A DNA stretch of 7,018 nt from Desulfuromusa sp. (GCA_030590745.1 JAUVCS010000040.1:1-7018), one strand, 5' to 3'; counted from the stretch's first letter, positions 1-6,562 are shown. The notes: a model not told the origin generated them from the sequence alone. Translations and numbers: made by a program.

Positions 1-1849
1 AATACCCATATCAAAGCTCAGTGAAGGTGCAGCACCAATAATGGAAGCTACCTCTGTGACTATTGAAAATGCAGAAGGGTGTCCACGTTATGCTGCCCGG
101 ATGATTGTGGATGTAAAAATCGGTCCATCACCAGACTGGATGGTTCACCGTCTGGAAGCTGTCGGGATGCGTTCAATTAATAATGTTGTCGATGTCACCA
201 ATTATGTGATGTTGGAACTGGGACATCCTCTGCATGCGTTTGATTTCAGATACTTACAGGATGGTAAGGTTGTTGTTAAATCGGCTCGTGATGGAGAAAA
301 ATTTACAACTCTAGATGATCAGGTTCATTCTCTTAGTGCGGAAGATCTGATGATTTGCGATGGGCAACATCCCGTTGCTATGGCTGGAGTCATGGGTGGG
401 CTTGACTCTGAAGTTAAGGATGATAGTGAGACAATTTTACTCGAGGCCGCCTACTTTAAGCCAATAATGATCAGACGTACCAGTAAAAGACATGGTTTGC
501 ATACTGAATCATCACACCGTTTTGAGCGTGGTGCCGATATTGATATGATTCCTATTGCCCTGGATCGTGCCGCCAGTCTTATTGCAGAGTTAAGCGGCGG
601 TCAAATTTTATCCGGTATGATCGATGTCTATCCGCAACGCTTAGATCCGGTCAGTATTGAGATCAGTGTTCAGAAAACTAAAGATTTACTCGATATCCCG
701 GTTGATCGTGAAACTATTCAGACCTTATTGGAATCCGTAGGTTTACCAGCCAAACCTGGCGCAAGTTCAGGTTCACTGTCGGTTAAGGTTCCTAGTTTCC
801 GTCCTGATCTGGAACGAGAAGTTGACCTGATTGAGGAAGTCGCCAGACTCTATGGATACGATCGAGTACCAGTAACCATGCCGGTTGGCACAGTTGACGC
901 AAAAATGCCGCCACTCCGCCAGAAGCTGCAGAAAACTCTCCAGCAGGGGATGGTTGCCGCCGGATTTTCAGAAGCAATCAACTATTCTTTTGTGGCAGCT
1001 GACAGTATCGGAAAAATAGCTATTCCTGCTGATGACAGTCGCTCAGTCCATGTCAGAATACTAAATCCACTATCGGAAGATCAGGCAGTTATGCGGACCA
1101 GTTTGGTGCCAAGTCTGCTTGAAACTGTTGCAAACAACCTGAACTATCGCAGTTCTGATTTACGCTTGTTTGAATTGCGGCCAGTATTTATCACCACGGG
1201 GGAATCTGACACATGCACTGAGCAGCTCTCACTGACGGCTGTGATGTCCGGACAACGTGAGCCCGAGGGGTGGTCTCAAACCACAGCAACGGTTGACTTT
1301 TATGATCTTAAGGGTGTTGTTGAAGAAGTACTCGTAACTAGCGGTATTTTAAACATTACTTTTGAATCGGAATCCTCTCAACCATATCTCCATCCAGGTA
1401 AATCCTGTCGCCTGTTATCAGGTCAACAACAACTGGGTTTTCTTGGTGAGATCCATCCTGAGGTTTTGAGCAGCTTTAATATTGATCAGCCGGTCTATCT
1501 ATTTGAGCTTGATGTTGAAGCTATCATTGACCTGACTGGCGAGCATGCCCAGTTTGAAGCTCTTTCACGTTTTCCCGATGTGCTTCGTGATAGTGCCTTG
1601 TTGTTGGATGAATCAGTGACTGCAGCTCAAGTTATGGAGATAGTGACCCGAGGTAAAAACAAGTTTTTTGAGAGTGCAATTATTTTTGATCTCTATACTG
1701 GCAAGGGTGTTTCTGCCGGGAAGAAAAGTCTTGCTATCAGGGTTCGTTATCGTGATCTGCAAAAAACTTTGACCGAGGCCGAGGTAAATAAATCACATGA
1801 CAAGCTGATTCGTTCTCTCTGTCATCAGTTGAATGCAGAAATTCGCTAA
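1..1849 (+). CDS. pheT: Phenylalanine--tRNA ligase beta subunit, 5'-truncated by the window edge
   Basis: PheT is the beta chain of the cytoplasmic alpha2-beta2 phenylalanyl-tRNA synthetase, which charges tRNA-Phe and edits mischarged Tyr-tRNA. The reading frame is open from base 2 with no stop, so the methionine codon at 41 is internal. 615 residues are visible against a usual length near 800, so roughly the first 185, including the N-terminal tRNA-binding domain, lie upstream. In visible numbering the B3/4 editing domain is at about 28-178 (CPRYAAR near its start, ESSHRFERG near its end). The B5 domain is at about 215-290 (PSFRPDLEREVDLIEE, then RLYGYDRVP). A class II synthetase-like core follows at about 305-495, with LNPLSEDQAVMRTSLVPSLL. 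The C-terminal ferredoxin-fold anticodon-binding domain is at 522-615, starting SRFPDVLRDSALLLD. Family assignment is firm. pheS is expected just upstream but is not in view. Confidence 0.97.
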   Translation, partial: IPISKLSEGAAPIMEATSVTIENAEGCPRYAARMIVDVKIGPSPDWMVHRLEAVGMRSINNVVDVTNYVMLELGHPLHAFDFRYLQDGKVVVKSARDGEKFTTLDDQVHSLSAEDLMICDGQHPVAMAGVMGGLDSEVKDDSETILLEAAYFKPIMIRRTSKRHGLHTESSHRFERGADIDMIPIALDRAASLIAELSGGQILSGMIDVYPQRLDPVSIEISVQKTKDLLDIPVDRETIQTLLESVGLPAKPGASSGSLSVKVPSFRPDLEREVDLIEEVARLYGYDRVPVTMPVGTVDAKMPPLRQKLQKTLQQGMVAAGFSEAINYSFVAADSIGKIAIPADDSRSVHVRILNPLSEDQAVMRTSLVPSLLETVANNLNYRSSDLRLFELRPVFITTGESDTCTEQLSLTAVMSGQREPEGWSQTTATVDFYDLKGVVEEVLVTSGILNITFESESSQPYLHPGKSCRLLSGQQQLGFLGEIHPEVLSSFNIDQPVYLFELDVEAIIDLTGEHAQFEALSRFPDVLRDSALLLDESVTAAQVMEIVTRGKNKFFESAIIFDLYTGKGVSAGKKSLAIRVRYRDLQKTLTEAEVNKSHDKLIRSLCHQLNAEIR

Positions 1850-1855
1850 TTGAAC

Positions 1856-1884
1856 TTGCAGACAGCTAACCAGTATGGTATAAA
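1856..1884 (+). promoter_or_regulatory. Possible sigma70 promoter for ihfA
   Basis: A -35-like TTGCAG (1856-1861) and a -10-like TATAAA (1879-1884) are separated by 17 bases, in the 99-base gap between pheT and ihfA. The -10 is a good match (5/6) and the -35 is weak (3/6). A second AT-rich stretch, CTATATAA, lies at about 1912-1919. This would let ihfA be transcribed apart from pheT, but read-through from pheT is also likely because no terminator hairpin is visible. Confidence 0.3.
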
Positions 1885-1948
1885 TCTAGAAAAATCAGAT
1901 AGATAGTAGCCCCTATATAACGTATGTAAGGCTTTAGCAGGAGGGATT

Positions 1949-2230
1949 ATGACCAAAGCGGATCTTATAGAAAGTGTTTACCTGACCACCGGTTTTTCCA
2001 AAAAGGAGTCAGCTGCCATTGTTGAAATGGTTTTTGATTTGATGAAGTCAACCTTGGAAGATGGTGAAAAAATCAAAATTGCCGGTTTTGGTAATTTTGT
2101 GGTTAAAGAGAAAGCTGCCCGACGTGGTAGAAATCCGCAGACCGGTGGTGAAATAGAAATTTCTGCCCGTAAGATTCTGACATTTAAGCCAAGTCAGGTG
2201 CTTAAGGTTGCAATTAACGAAACCTCTTAA
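1949..2230 (+). CDS. ihfA: Integration host factor alpha subunit
   Basis: IHF-alpha pairs with IHF-beta to bind and sharply bend DNA at specific sites, helping transcription (notably sigma54 promoters), replication and recombination. The 93-residue product has the usual length of the HU/IHF family. The dimerisation helices occupy about residues 2-40. The GFGNF turn is at 46-50 and the beta-ribbon arm, with GRNPQTG at 60-66, carries the proline at 63 that intercalates DNA. The C-terminal part reads ISARKILTFKPSQVLK. The arm sequence and location directly downstream of pheT, as in Escherichia coli pheST-ihfA, favour IhfA over HU or IhfB. The start is set by AGGAGGG at 1939-1945, three bases before the ATG, which implies efficient translation. 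The remaining doubt is only which HU/IHF paralogue it is. Confidence 0.93.
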   Translation: MTKADLIESVYLTTGFSKKESAAIVEMVFDLMKSTLEDGEKIKIAGFGNFVVKEKAARRGRNPQTGGEIEISARKILTFKPSQVLKVAINETS

Positions 2231-2250
2231 TCCTGTGTTGAGCTGAACTG

Positions 2251-2604
2251 GTGCCACAGATACCCGATAAGCTCTATTTTAAGATTGGTGAAGTTGCTGC
2301 GTTGCTGCAACTGAAAACCCATGTGTTGCGTTACTGGGAAACAGAGTTTTCTGCTCTTCAACCGGTTAAAAGTAGCTCCAATCAACGACTTTATCGGCGA
2401 AAAGATGTTGAAACTGCTCTGATGATAAAAGACCTGCTTTATTGTCAAGGTTTTACCATCGCTGGTGCCCGTAAGAAACTGCAGGTGGAAAAACAAACTC
2501 GCTCGCCATTGACCGACCCCCATTCTCCAGAAAAAACTCTCGTTCAGATCAAAGCGGATCTGCTTAAACTCCGTAAGTCCTTACTTGACTTACGCCAGGA
2601 ATAA
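2251..2604 (+). CDS. MerR-family (MlrA-like) DNA-binding regulator
   Basis: This is a 117-residue transcriptional regulator of the MerR superfamily. The helix-turn-helix lies at about 8-26 ([20 protein letters not shown]), followed by YWETEF and the wing ending in [11 protein letters not shown] (44-54). A second helical stretch, [10 protein letters not shown] (68-77), is typical of the family. The C-terminal part (95-115) is Leu/Lys rich and probably a short dimerisation coiled coil. No effector-binding domain or metal-binding cysteine cluster is present, so a small-molecule sensor role is not supported and the target is unknown. A MerR-like gene next to ihfA is, to my knowledge, common in the Geobacter/Desulfuromonas group. 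The only reasonable start is GTG at 2251: an in-frame stop lies at 2239-2241 and no ATG is nearby. No strong Shine-Dalgarno precedes it, so translation may depend on ihfA, which ends 20 bases upstream. Confidence 0.85.
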   Translation: MPQIPDKLYFKIGEVAALLQLKTHVLRYWETEFSALQPVKSSSNQRLYRRKDVETALMIKDLLYCQGFTIAGARKKLQVEKQTRSPLTDPHSPEKTLVQIKADLLKLRKSLLDLRQE

Positions 2605-2613
2605 AGAGAATAA

Positions 2614-2754
2614 GTGCTATCTTTTGTCTCTAGTGATATTGGTATTTGTTCCCTTCTCTCACCGGATAACCCGCTGCGAATAACTACACTTCACCAAAGA
2701 AATTATGCTGTAGTCGAATGCTGGTCATTTGCGCAACTTTCGGTTGAATTATGA
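2614..2754 (+). pseudogene. 46-codon open frame overlapping pcm; possible collapsed surE remnant
   Basis: A frame opens with GTG at 2614, ten bases after the regulator stop, and ends at TGA 2752-2754, overlapping the pcm start as ATGA. Its start encodes LSFVSSDIGICS, which resembles the SurE N-terminal nucleotide/metal site (consensus LVSNDDGIHS) but has lost the paired aspartate. Its later part, LRITTLHQRNYAVVECW, resembles the SurE C-terminal stretch (SITPLHLDLT...). SurE is about 250 residues, so this would be an internally deleted relic. surE normally sits immediately before pcm in both enterics and deltaproteobacteria, and this is that slot. The resemblance is short and judged by eye. 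It could instead be an unrelated small leader peptide or chance, although the ATGA overlap suggests it may still couple translation to pcm. Confidence 0.3.
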
Positions 2755-3401
2755 TGGATTATACGATTGCCAGAAGGCGTATGGTTGAGCAACAGATTGT
2801 GGCGCGGGGAGTTGTCGATCAGCGGGTCATTGAGGCAATGTCAGCTATCCCCCGACATTTATTTGTAGAGACAGGTTTGCAGAGTCACGCTTACGGCGAT
2901 GCCGCTTTACCAATTGGTGAAAAACAGACGATTTCTCAGCCTTATATGGTAGCGGTCATGACGGCTGCTCTCGAGTTACAAGGGGATGAGAGAATTTTGG
3001 AGATTGGAACCGGATCCGGGTATCAAACGGCCATTTTATCAAAGTTAGTCAAACGTGTTTATTCGATTGAGAGAATTGCCGTACTTGCCGGGCGGGCCAG
3101 GAAAATTCTTGATCAATTGCAACTTAGCAATGTTAACATTAAAATTGGTGACGGAACCGTTGGCTGGGAAAATCAGGCCCCTTTTTCAGGGATTCTTGTC
3201 GCAGCCGGGTCTCCGGATGTTCCACAAAAATATTTGGATCAATTGGAAATCGGGGGGAGGCTTGTGTTGCCAGTTGGGGATCAAAAACAACAGATTTTAG
3301 TTCGGATAACCCGTAAGGGAGAGGATCACTTTGAGCAGGAACAGATGATGGGGTGTCGCTTTGTCCCTCTGATTGGTGAGCAAGGTTGGCAGGGACCATA
3401 G
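2751..3401 (+). CDS. pcm: Protein-L-isoaspartate O-methyltransferase
   Basis: The enzyme transfers a methyl group from S-adenosylmethionine to isoaspartyl residues that form in ageing proteins, starting their repair in the cytoplasm. At 216 residues it has normal family length. The N-terminal motif [20 protein letters not shown] (11-30) is followed by IPRHLFV (33-39) and the substrate-loop sequence QTISQP (59-64). SAM motif I is [12 protein letters not shown] (82-93), post-I is VYSIER (103-108), GDGT is at 133-136, [14 protein letters not shown] at 145-158, GGRLVLPVG at 168-176 and the C-terminal VPLIGEQGW at 205-213. Two adjacent ATGs (2751, 2754) could start it. Neither has a strong ribosome-binding site, which fits coupling to the upstream open frame ending at 2754. 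It lies in the pcm-nlpD-rpoS order associated with stationary-phase survival. Confidence 0.96.
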   Translation: MMDYTIARRRMVEQQIVARGVVDQRVIEAMSAIPRHLFVETGLQSHAYGDAALPIGEKQTISQPYMVAVMTAALELQGDERILEIGTGSGYQTAILSKLVKRVYSIERIAVLAGRARKILDQLQLSNVNIKIGDGTVGWENQAPFSGILVAAGSPDVPQKYLDQLEIGGRLVLPVGDQKQQILVRITRKGEDHFEQEQMMGCRFVPLIGEQGWQGP

Positions 3402-3698
3402 TTCTTCTTCTTAACATAAATATTAACTCTTTAAGCACCATCCTTTGGTTGTGAGAACTCTTACTCCGGGTAACTTTGAGCGCAGCATGGGTGAAAATAT
3501 TTTAAACTCCTATCTATCTTATTGCTCATTACCCTGATAGGTGTCATTCTTCTGTCTATTATTTCTTGATTGATTATAAGGTGGTTTTTTCCGCCTCTCT
3601 AGTTTTTAAGGATTGAATATGATCTTTTTATTCTCAAAAACTAACTCATCTCAAAGTGCAAAATTTCCTCAGCAGCTTTGTTGTCGGTGGTGAACTCT
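3402..3698 (+). other. Gene-poor gap between pcm and nlpD
   Basis: No convincing gene is visible. Three small things are. (1) A stop-free run at 3495-3566 encodes a very hydrophobic 24-residue segment (KYFKLLSILLLITLIGVILL...) that has no start codon, since TGA lies directly before it, so it may be a relic of a membrane protein. (2) A weak hairpin, AGGTGG-TTTTTT-CCGCCT, lies around 3580-3598 and lacks a following T-run. (3) A 24-codon frame runs from ATG 3619 to TGA 3691-3693, with AAGGA at 3608-3612 suitably placed. It could be a leader peptide ahead of nlpD. No strong sigma70 promoter stands out. Confidence 0.5.
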
Positions 3699-4451
3699 GT
3701 GCTGAAAATGCGTTCAATATTTCTTCTTGGTTTTTTCTGTCTGTTTCTTATTGCCTGTGAAGCAGGGATTTACCATACCGTTAAGCCGGGTCAGACTTTG
3801 TTCCGGATCAGCCGCACTTATGCTGTCGATGAATCTTACCTGGCTCGAGTCAATGGGATTAGTAATCCGTCACAGTTATCAGTAGGTACACGCCTTTACA
3901 TCCCTGGCGCTGAAAAAGCTTTAGCTGTCCCGGTCATAAAGGCCCAAAGCGCCAGCAAGTCAGGTTCTGCGTCGACAAAACGGAAAAAAGTACTTTCTTC
4001 CCCATCTCAAACTCAAAAACCAAAAACAGCTGTAACCAAAGTAAAGACACCGGTAGTAAAAACCAAGGCAACTCAAGTTAAGCAACTACAGTGGCCATTG
4101 CGCGGGAAAGTTGTTCGCTCTTTCAGTAAACAAGCAGTCGCTGGTAGTGGAAAAGGGATAGAAATAGCGGTGCGTTCAGGAAGTAATGTGGCTGCGGCAG
4201 AAGCAGGCAAGGTTATTTACAGTGGTGATGGTGTCAGTGGCTATGCACATCTGATTATTCTGCGACATGAAAATGATCTTTTTACTGTCTATGGCTTTAA
4301 TCGTAAAAACCTCGTCAAACAGGGGGATTTTGTCAGTAAAGGGGAGCGTATTGCCCTCTCGGGAACTCCGCCAGCCGGGGGTCAATCACGGCTTCACTTT
4401 GAAGTTCGTAAAGGGAAAGTAGCAGTCAACCCGATTTTGTACTTACCATGA
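3699..4451 (+). CDS. nlpD: NlpD-type lipoprotein: LysM plus degenerate LytM (M23) domain
   Basis: In enterics NlpD sits in the periplasm on the outer membrane and activates an N-acetylmuramoyl-L-alanine amidase at the division site. With the GTG start at 3699 the product has 250 residues. The signal peptide ends in a lipobox, FLIAC, with lipidated Cys20. LysM, which binds peptidoglycan, spans about 25-69 ([14 protein letters not shown]...GTRLYIPG). A Lys/Ser/Thr-rich linker covers 70-129 and an M23 domain covers 131-250 (LQWPLRGKV...LHFEVR). Zinc ligands look lost: GIEI (153-156) stands where active enzymes have HxGxD, and R231 replaces the first His of HLH, leaving H233. This predicts an activator, not a hydrolase. 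Possible starts include TTG 3678, GTG 3687/3690/3699 and ATG 3708. I prefer 3699 because GGTGG at 3686-3690 is well spaced from it. The location before rpoS supports the name. Confidence 0.9.
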   Translation: MLKMRSIFLLGFFCLFLIACEAGIYHTVKPGQTLFRISRTYAVDESYLARVNGISNPSQLSVGTRLYIPGAEKALAVPVIKAQSASKSGSASTKRKKVLSSPSQTQKPKTAVTKVKTPVVKTKATQVKQLQWPLRGKVVRSFSKQAVAGSGKGIEIAVRSGSNVAAAEAGKVIYSGDGVSGYAHLIILRHENDLFTVYGFNRKNLVKQGDFVSKGERIALSGTPPAGGQSRLHFEVRKGKVAVNPILYLP

Positions 4452-4461
4452 TATTTTTTCA

Positions 4462-4482
4462 CTATTTAATTGCTATTTAATT
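4462..4482 (+). repeat. Two direct copies of CTATTTAATT upstream of rpoS
   Basis: The 10-mer CTATTTAATT occurs at 4462-4471 and again at 4473-4482, one base apart, just upstream of the rpoS Shine-Dalgarno. Both copies lie in the short nlpD-rpoS gap. It may simply be AT-rich leader sequence, or an A/U-rich stretch that keeps the ribosome site unstructured. Confidence 0.6.
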
Positions 4483-4487
4483 ATTGT

Positions 4488-4493
4488 GGAGGT
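4488..4493 (+). promoter_or_regulatory. Shine-Dalgarno that decides the rpoS start
   Basis: GGAGGT at 4488-4493 sits four bases before the ATG at 4498. A GTG at 4486 is in the same frame and would add four residues, but it overlaps this ribosome-binding site and has none of its own. The ATG is therefore the likely start. Confidence 0.8.
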
Positions 4494-4497
4494 CTAT

Positions 4498-5424
4498 ATG
4501 GATAGTTCAGGCTCAAAAGATAAGAGCACAACTGCTCATAAGGGCAAAAATAAGAAGCAGGTGGTTAAAGAAGATAGTTTTTCTGCCGGTGAGCAGCACG
4601 CCACAGCTGATGCGACCAAACTTTATCTGCAAGAAATTCAAAAAAGCCAACTCCTCACTGCTGAAGATGAAAGAGAATTGGCCGGGCTGATTGCTCAGGG
4701 TGACGCTGCCGCCAGGGAGCGGATGATTGAATCTAATCTACGCTTGGTAGTTAAAATTGCCAAACGTTATATGAATCGTGGTTTACCTTTCCTTGATTTA
4801 ATCGAGGAGGGGAATCTGGGTCTCATTAAGGCTGTAGAAAAGTTTAAAGTGAGTAAAGGGTGCCGATTTTCTACCTATGCTACCTGGTGGATACGCCAAT
4901 CGATAGAGCGTTCTATTGTCAACCAGAGTCGAACCATTCGTCTGCCGGTTCATGTCGCTGATGATATCAACAAACTGGTCAAGATCAGCCGCGAACTGGT
5001 TCAACGTCTGAAGCGGGATCCTGATGTGGAAGAAATTGCTGCAGCGATGGGTACGGACATCAAACATGTCCGGCGGATGATGATTCTGGTTAAGCGAACC
5101 TATTCGATGGAGCACCCTTTGGGTGAAGGTAATGATTATAGTCTGATCGATACCATTGAGGACACAAAACTGGTAGATTCTGCCCGTAAACTTGAAGATC
5201 TGGATCGTTTCACTCATGTTTTGAGTTGGATGGAAGATCTCAATGAGAATGAGCGTGAAGTCCTGATGCTCCGGTTTGGTCTTGAGGATCATGATCCCCA
5301 GACTCTTGACACAATAGGGAAAAAATTTGGGGTCACTCGGGAAAGAATCCGGCAAATTGAGGCAAAAAGTCTGGCAAAATTGAGAAAATCTATGGAGAAT
5401 TGTTTGTCTGATGAAGATATCTAA
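4498..5424 (+). CDS. rpoS: RNA polymerase sigma factor RpoS (stationary phase / general stress)
   Basis: This is a sigma70-family group 2 factor that directs core RNA polymerase to stress and stationary-phase promoters. At 308 residues it lacks the long region 1.1 and non-conserved insert of the housekeeping factor and starts with a Lys/Ser-rich tail (1-35). Region 1.2 is at about 38-70 ([21 protein letters not shown]). Regions 2.1-2.2 are at about 72-116 ([34 protein letters not shown]). Region 2.3-2.4, for promoter melting and -10 recognition, is at about 121-145 ([18 protein letters not shown]). Region 3 is at about 150-215 and region 4.2 at about 262-298, with the -35 recognition helix [14 protein letters not shown] (279-292). 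Its place behind nlpD, 46 bases away, separates it from other group 2 factors. Transcription probably comes partly from within or before nlpD, as in enterics. No terminator separates it from apt. Confidence 0.93.
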   Translation: MDSSGSKDKSTTAHKGKNKKQVVKEDSFSAGEQHATADATKLYLQEIQKSQLLTAEDERELAGLIAQGDAAARERMIESNLRLVVKIAKRYMNRGLPFLDLIEEGNLGLIKAVEKFKVSKGCRFSTYATWWIRQSIERSIVNQSRTIRLPVHVADDINKLVKISRELVQRLKRDPDVEEIAAAMGTDIKHVRRMMILVKRTYSMEHPLGEGNDYSLIDTIEDTKLVDSARKLEDLDRFTHVLSWMEDLNENEREVLMLRFGLEDHDPQTLDTIGKKFGVTRERIRQIEAKSLAKLRKSMENCLSDEDI

Positions 5425-5476
5425 CCTCTCTGCCCACTTTGTTAATACAATTCTAGTTCAAATATGGAGTTTATAG

Positions 5477-5992
5477 ATGGATGATTTAAAACAGATAATC
5501 CGTGATATCCCTGACTTTCCTAAAAAAGGAATTGTATTTAAAGATATTACAACGTTGCTTTCTGATGCAAAAAGCTTTCAGCGCATGGTTGATCTTCTGG
5601 CTCACCGCTATGTTGGAGAGAAGATTGACCAGATAGTTGGAATTGAAGCCCGTGGTTTTATCTTAGGTGCTGCTCTGGCTTATAAGTTAGGAACCGGGAT
5701 CACCTTGGTGCGTAAGCCTGGAAAACTCCCTTTTCAAACTCGGAGCATCAGCTACGAACTCGAATACGGTACCGATACCCTGGAAATTCATGAAGATGCT
5801 TTTAAAAAGGGCGACCGGATCATTCTTGCCGATGATTTACTGGCAACGGGCGGCACGATGGCGGCTGTTGTTAAGTTGGTGGAAAAGTTCGGGGTAGAAA
5901 TCTACGAATGTGCCTTCATGGCTGAGCTGGAGTTCCTCAATGGTCGGAGCAAGCTTCCTGATGCTAAGGTTTACAGTCTTTTAAAGTTTTAA
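5477..5992 (+). CDS. apt: Adenine phosphoribosyltransferase
   Basis: Apt is a cytoplasmic purine-salvage enzyme that condenses adenine with PRPP to give AMP and pyrophosphate. At 171 residues it has typical bacterial length. The N-terminal [21 protein letters not shown] (8-28) is characteristic of APT. IEARGF at 56-61 and LVRKPGKLP at 77-85 form the substrate region. [14 protein letters not shown] (95-108) is the flexible-loop and dimer segment. [15 protein letters not shown] at 116-130 is the PRPP-binding motif with its Asp pair. GGAG at 5466-5469 is seven bases before the ATG. The gene begins 52 bases after rpoS with no visible terminator or strong promoter between, so it is probably cotranscribed with rpoS at least in part. 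No truncation or missing key residue was seen. Confidence 0.96.
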   Translation: MDDLKQIIRDIPDFPKKGIVFKDITTLLSDAKSFQRMVDLLAHRYVGEKIDQIVGIEARGFILGAALAYKLGTGITLVRKPGKLPFQTRSISYELEYGTDTLEIHEDAFKKGDRIILADDLLATGGTMAAVVKLVEKFGVEIYECAFMAELEFLNGRSKLPDAKVYSLLKF

Positions 5993-6006
5993 TCATTGGT
6001 TAACTC

Positions 6007-6168
6007 GCAGCCTGTCGGATTATCTGGGCTGAAACGAAAATTTGGTCGTTTGAGATCAGATTTTGGCTTATTTGAGAGTAATAGCCGTAGCTATTGGTCG
6101 AAAAGGAGCTGAAATATGGGCCAAACAGACGAATTTGCAGCCAGGTCATTGATAGTCCGACAGGTTGC
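6007..6168. repeat. 162-base imperfect foldback (long inverted-repeat element)
   Basis: The ends 6007-6024 and 6151-6168 are inverted copies matching at 16 of 18 bases, and both differences are G-U compatible in RNA, so all 18 positions can pair. Inside, 6027-6031 pairs with 6138-6142. 6038-6052 pairs with 6122-6136 apart from two mismatches. The centre is a perfect AATAGC-CGTA-GCTATT hairpin (6080-6095). The element therefore folds into one long hairpin between apt and the tRNA genes. It has no coding frame worth reporting. It looks like a dispersed non-coding intergenic repeat (REP/MITE type), or the structured 3' end of the apt transcript. Copy number elsewhere cannot be judged from this window. 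Confidence 0.8.
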
Positions 6169-6179
6169 TAGATAAATCC

Positions 6180-6209
6180 TTGTCAAATAAGAGTTCTGTA
6201 AGTTATAAG
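6180..6209 (+). promoter_or_regulatory. Sigma70-like promoter for tRNA-Arg
   Basis: A -35-like TTGTCA (6180-6185) and a -10-like TATAAG (6204-6209) are 18 bases apart. The predicted start, near 6216, is just before the tRNA 5' end at 6219, giving a very short leader. Confidence 0.55.
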
Positions 6210-6218
6210 CATTTCCAC

Positions 6219-6295
6219 GGCCCCGTAGCTCAGCTGGATAGAGCGGCACCCTCCTAAGGTGATTGTCGCAGGTTCGAATCCTGCCGGGGTCGCCA
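6219..6295 (+). tRNA. tRNA-Arg (anticodon CCU), CCA encoded
   Basis: The cloverleaf folds cleanly. The acceptor GGCCCCG (6219-6225) pairs with CGGGGTC (6285-6291), with one G-U. The D stem is GCTC/GAGC (6228-6231, 6241-6244). The anticodon stem is 6246-6250 with 6258-6262, and its outermost pair is a G-A mismatch. The loop CTCCTAA (6251-6257) has the anticodon CCT at 6253-6255, reading AGG. The variable loop is TTGTC. The T arm is GCAGG-TTCGAAT-CCTGC (6268-6284). The discriminator is G and CCA is encoded at 6293-6295. No integrase gene or duplicated 3' end suggests use as an attachment site within this window. Confidence 0.96.
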
Positions 6296-6296
6296 G

Positions 6297-6322
6297 GCTT
6301 TTGCCGTCAGCTTTTTTGCTGA
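6297..6322 (+). terminator. Weak T-rich hairpin after tRNA-Arg
   Basis: Directly after the tRNA, GGC-TTTT-GCC (6297-6306) is followed by a T6 run, and TCAGC-TTTTTT-GCTGA (6307-6322) is a 5-bp hairpin with the T-run as its loop. Neither is a classical terminator. It could reduce read-through or mark the 3' processing region. Confidence 0.25.
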
Positions 6323-6373
6323 ACATTAAAAGGAGTGGTTAGGGGCTCCCTTCCAAATTTGCAGGGTTTTTCG

Positions 6374-6402
6374 TTGCATACTCTGATTGATGTTGTTATA
6401 AG
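6374..6402 (+). promoter_or_regulatory. Sigma70-like promoter for tRNA-Val
   Basis: TTGCAT (6374-6379) and TATAAG (6397-6402) are 17 bases apart. Initiation is predicted near 6409, six bases before the tRNA at 6415. The same TATAAG -10 is used before the neighbouring tRNA-Arg, which supports both calls and suggests each tRNA is transcribed on its own. Confidence 0.55.
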
Positions 6403-6414
6403 AAATTGATATCC

Positions 6415-6489
6415 GGGCGGTTAGCTCAGGGGGAGAGCATTCGCCTCACACGCGAAGGGTCCGGGGTTCGATCCCCCGACCGCCCACCA
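6415..6489 (+). tRNA. tRNA-Val (anticodon CAC), CCA encoded
   Basis: The acceptor GGGCGGT (6415-6421) pairs perfectly with ACCGCCC (6479-6485). The D stem is GCTC/GAGC (6424-6427, 6435-6438). The anticodon stem is TTCGC/GCGAA (6440-6444, 6452-6456), and the loop CTCACAC has CAC at 6447-6449, reading GUG. The variable loop is GGGTC. The T arm is CGGGG-TTCGATC-CCCCG (6462-6478). The discriminator is A, with CCA encoded at 6487-6489. Confidence 0.96.
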
Positions 6490-6499
6490 AGTAGAAATG

Positions 6500-6531
6500 A
6501 GAGGTTAGCCAGTGGTGGTTAACCTCTTTTT
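6500..6531 (+). terminator. Intrinsic terminator after tRNA-Val
   Basis: An 11-bp stem, AGAGGTTAGCC (6500-6510) with GGTTAACCTCT (6517-6527), contains one G-U pair and has a six-base loop. It runs directly into TTTT (6528-6531). It should end the tRNA-Val transcript and isolate lipB from it. Confidence 0.88.
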
Positions 6532-6562
6532 GGTTTGCAAGATACTCAGGAATAATTGATCT

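Noticed and set aside
2227..2523. Minus-strand 98-residue frame over the MerR-type gene
   Set aside because: It is antisense to the clear helix-turn-helix coding sequence, with no domain or ribosome-binding site.
3139..3441. Minus-strand 100-residue frame over the end of pcm
   Set aside because: It is antisense to the conserved pcm C-terminal motifs and shows no protein-like features.
3580..3598. AGGTGG-TTTTTT-CCGCCT as a terminator for pcm
   Set aside because: The stem is only six pairs, including a G-U, and there is no T-run after it.
4484..4690. 68-residue frame overlapping the start of rpoS in another frame
   Set aside because: It shares the rpoS Shine-Dalgarno region but has no family resemblance. 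rpoS itself is unmistakable there.
4798..5355. Minus-strand 185-residue frame inside rpoS
   Set aside because: It lies wholly antisense to well-conserved rpoS regions 2-4, has no recognisable motif, and its length is explained by codon bias of the real gene.
6219..6489. tRNA genes as a possible integration site for a mobile island
   Set aside because: No integrase, no repeated tRNA 3' fragment and no foreign-looking genes are seen here. Housekeeping genes flank both sides.
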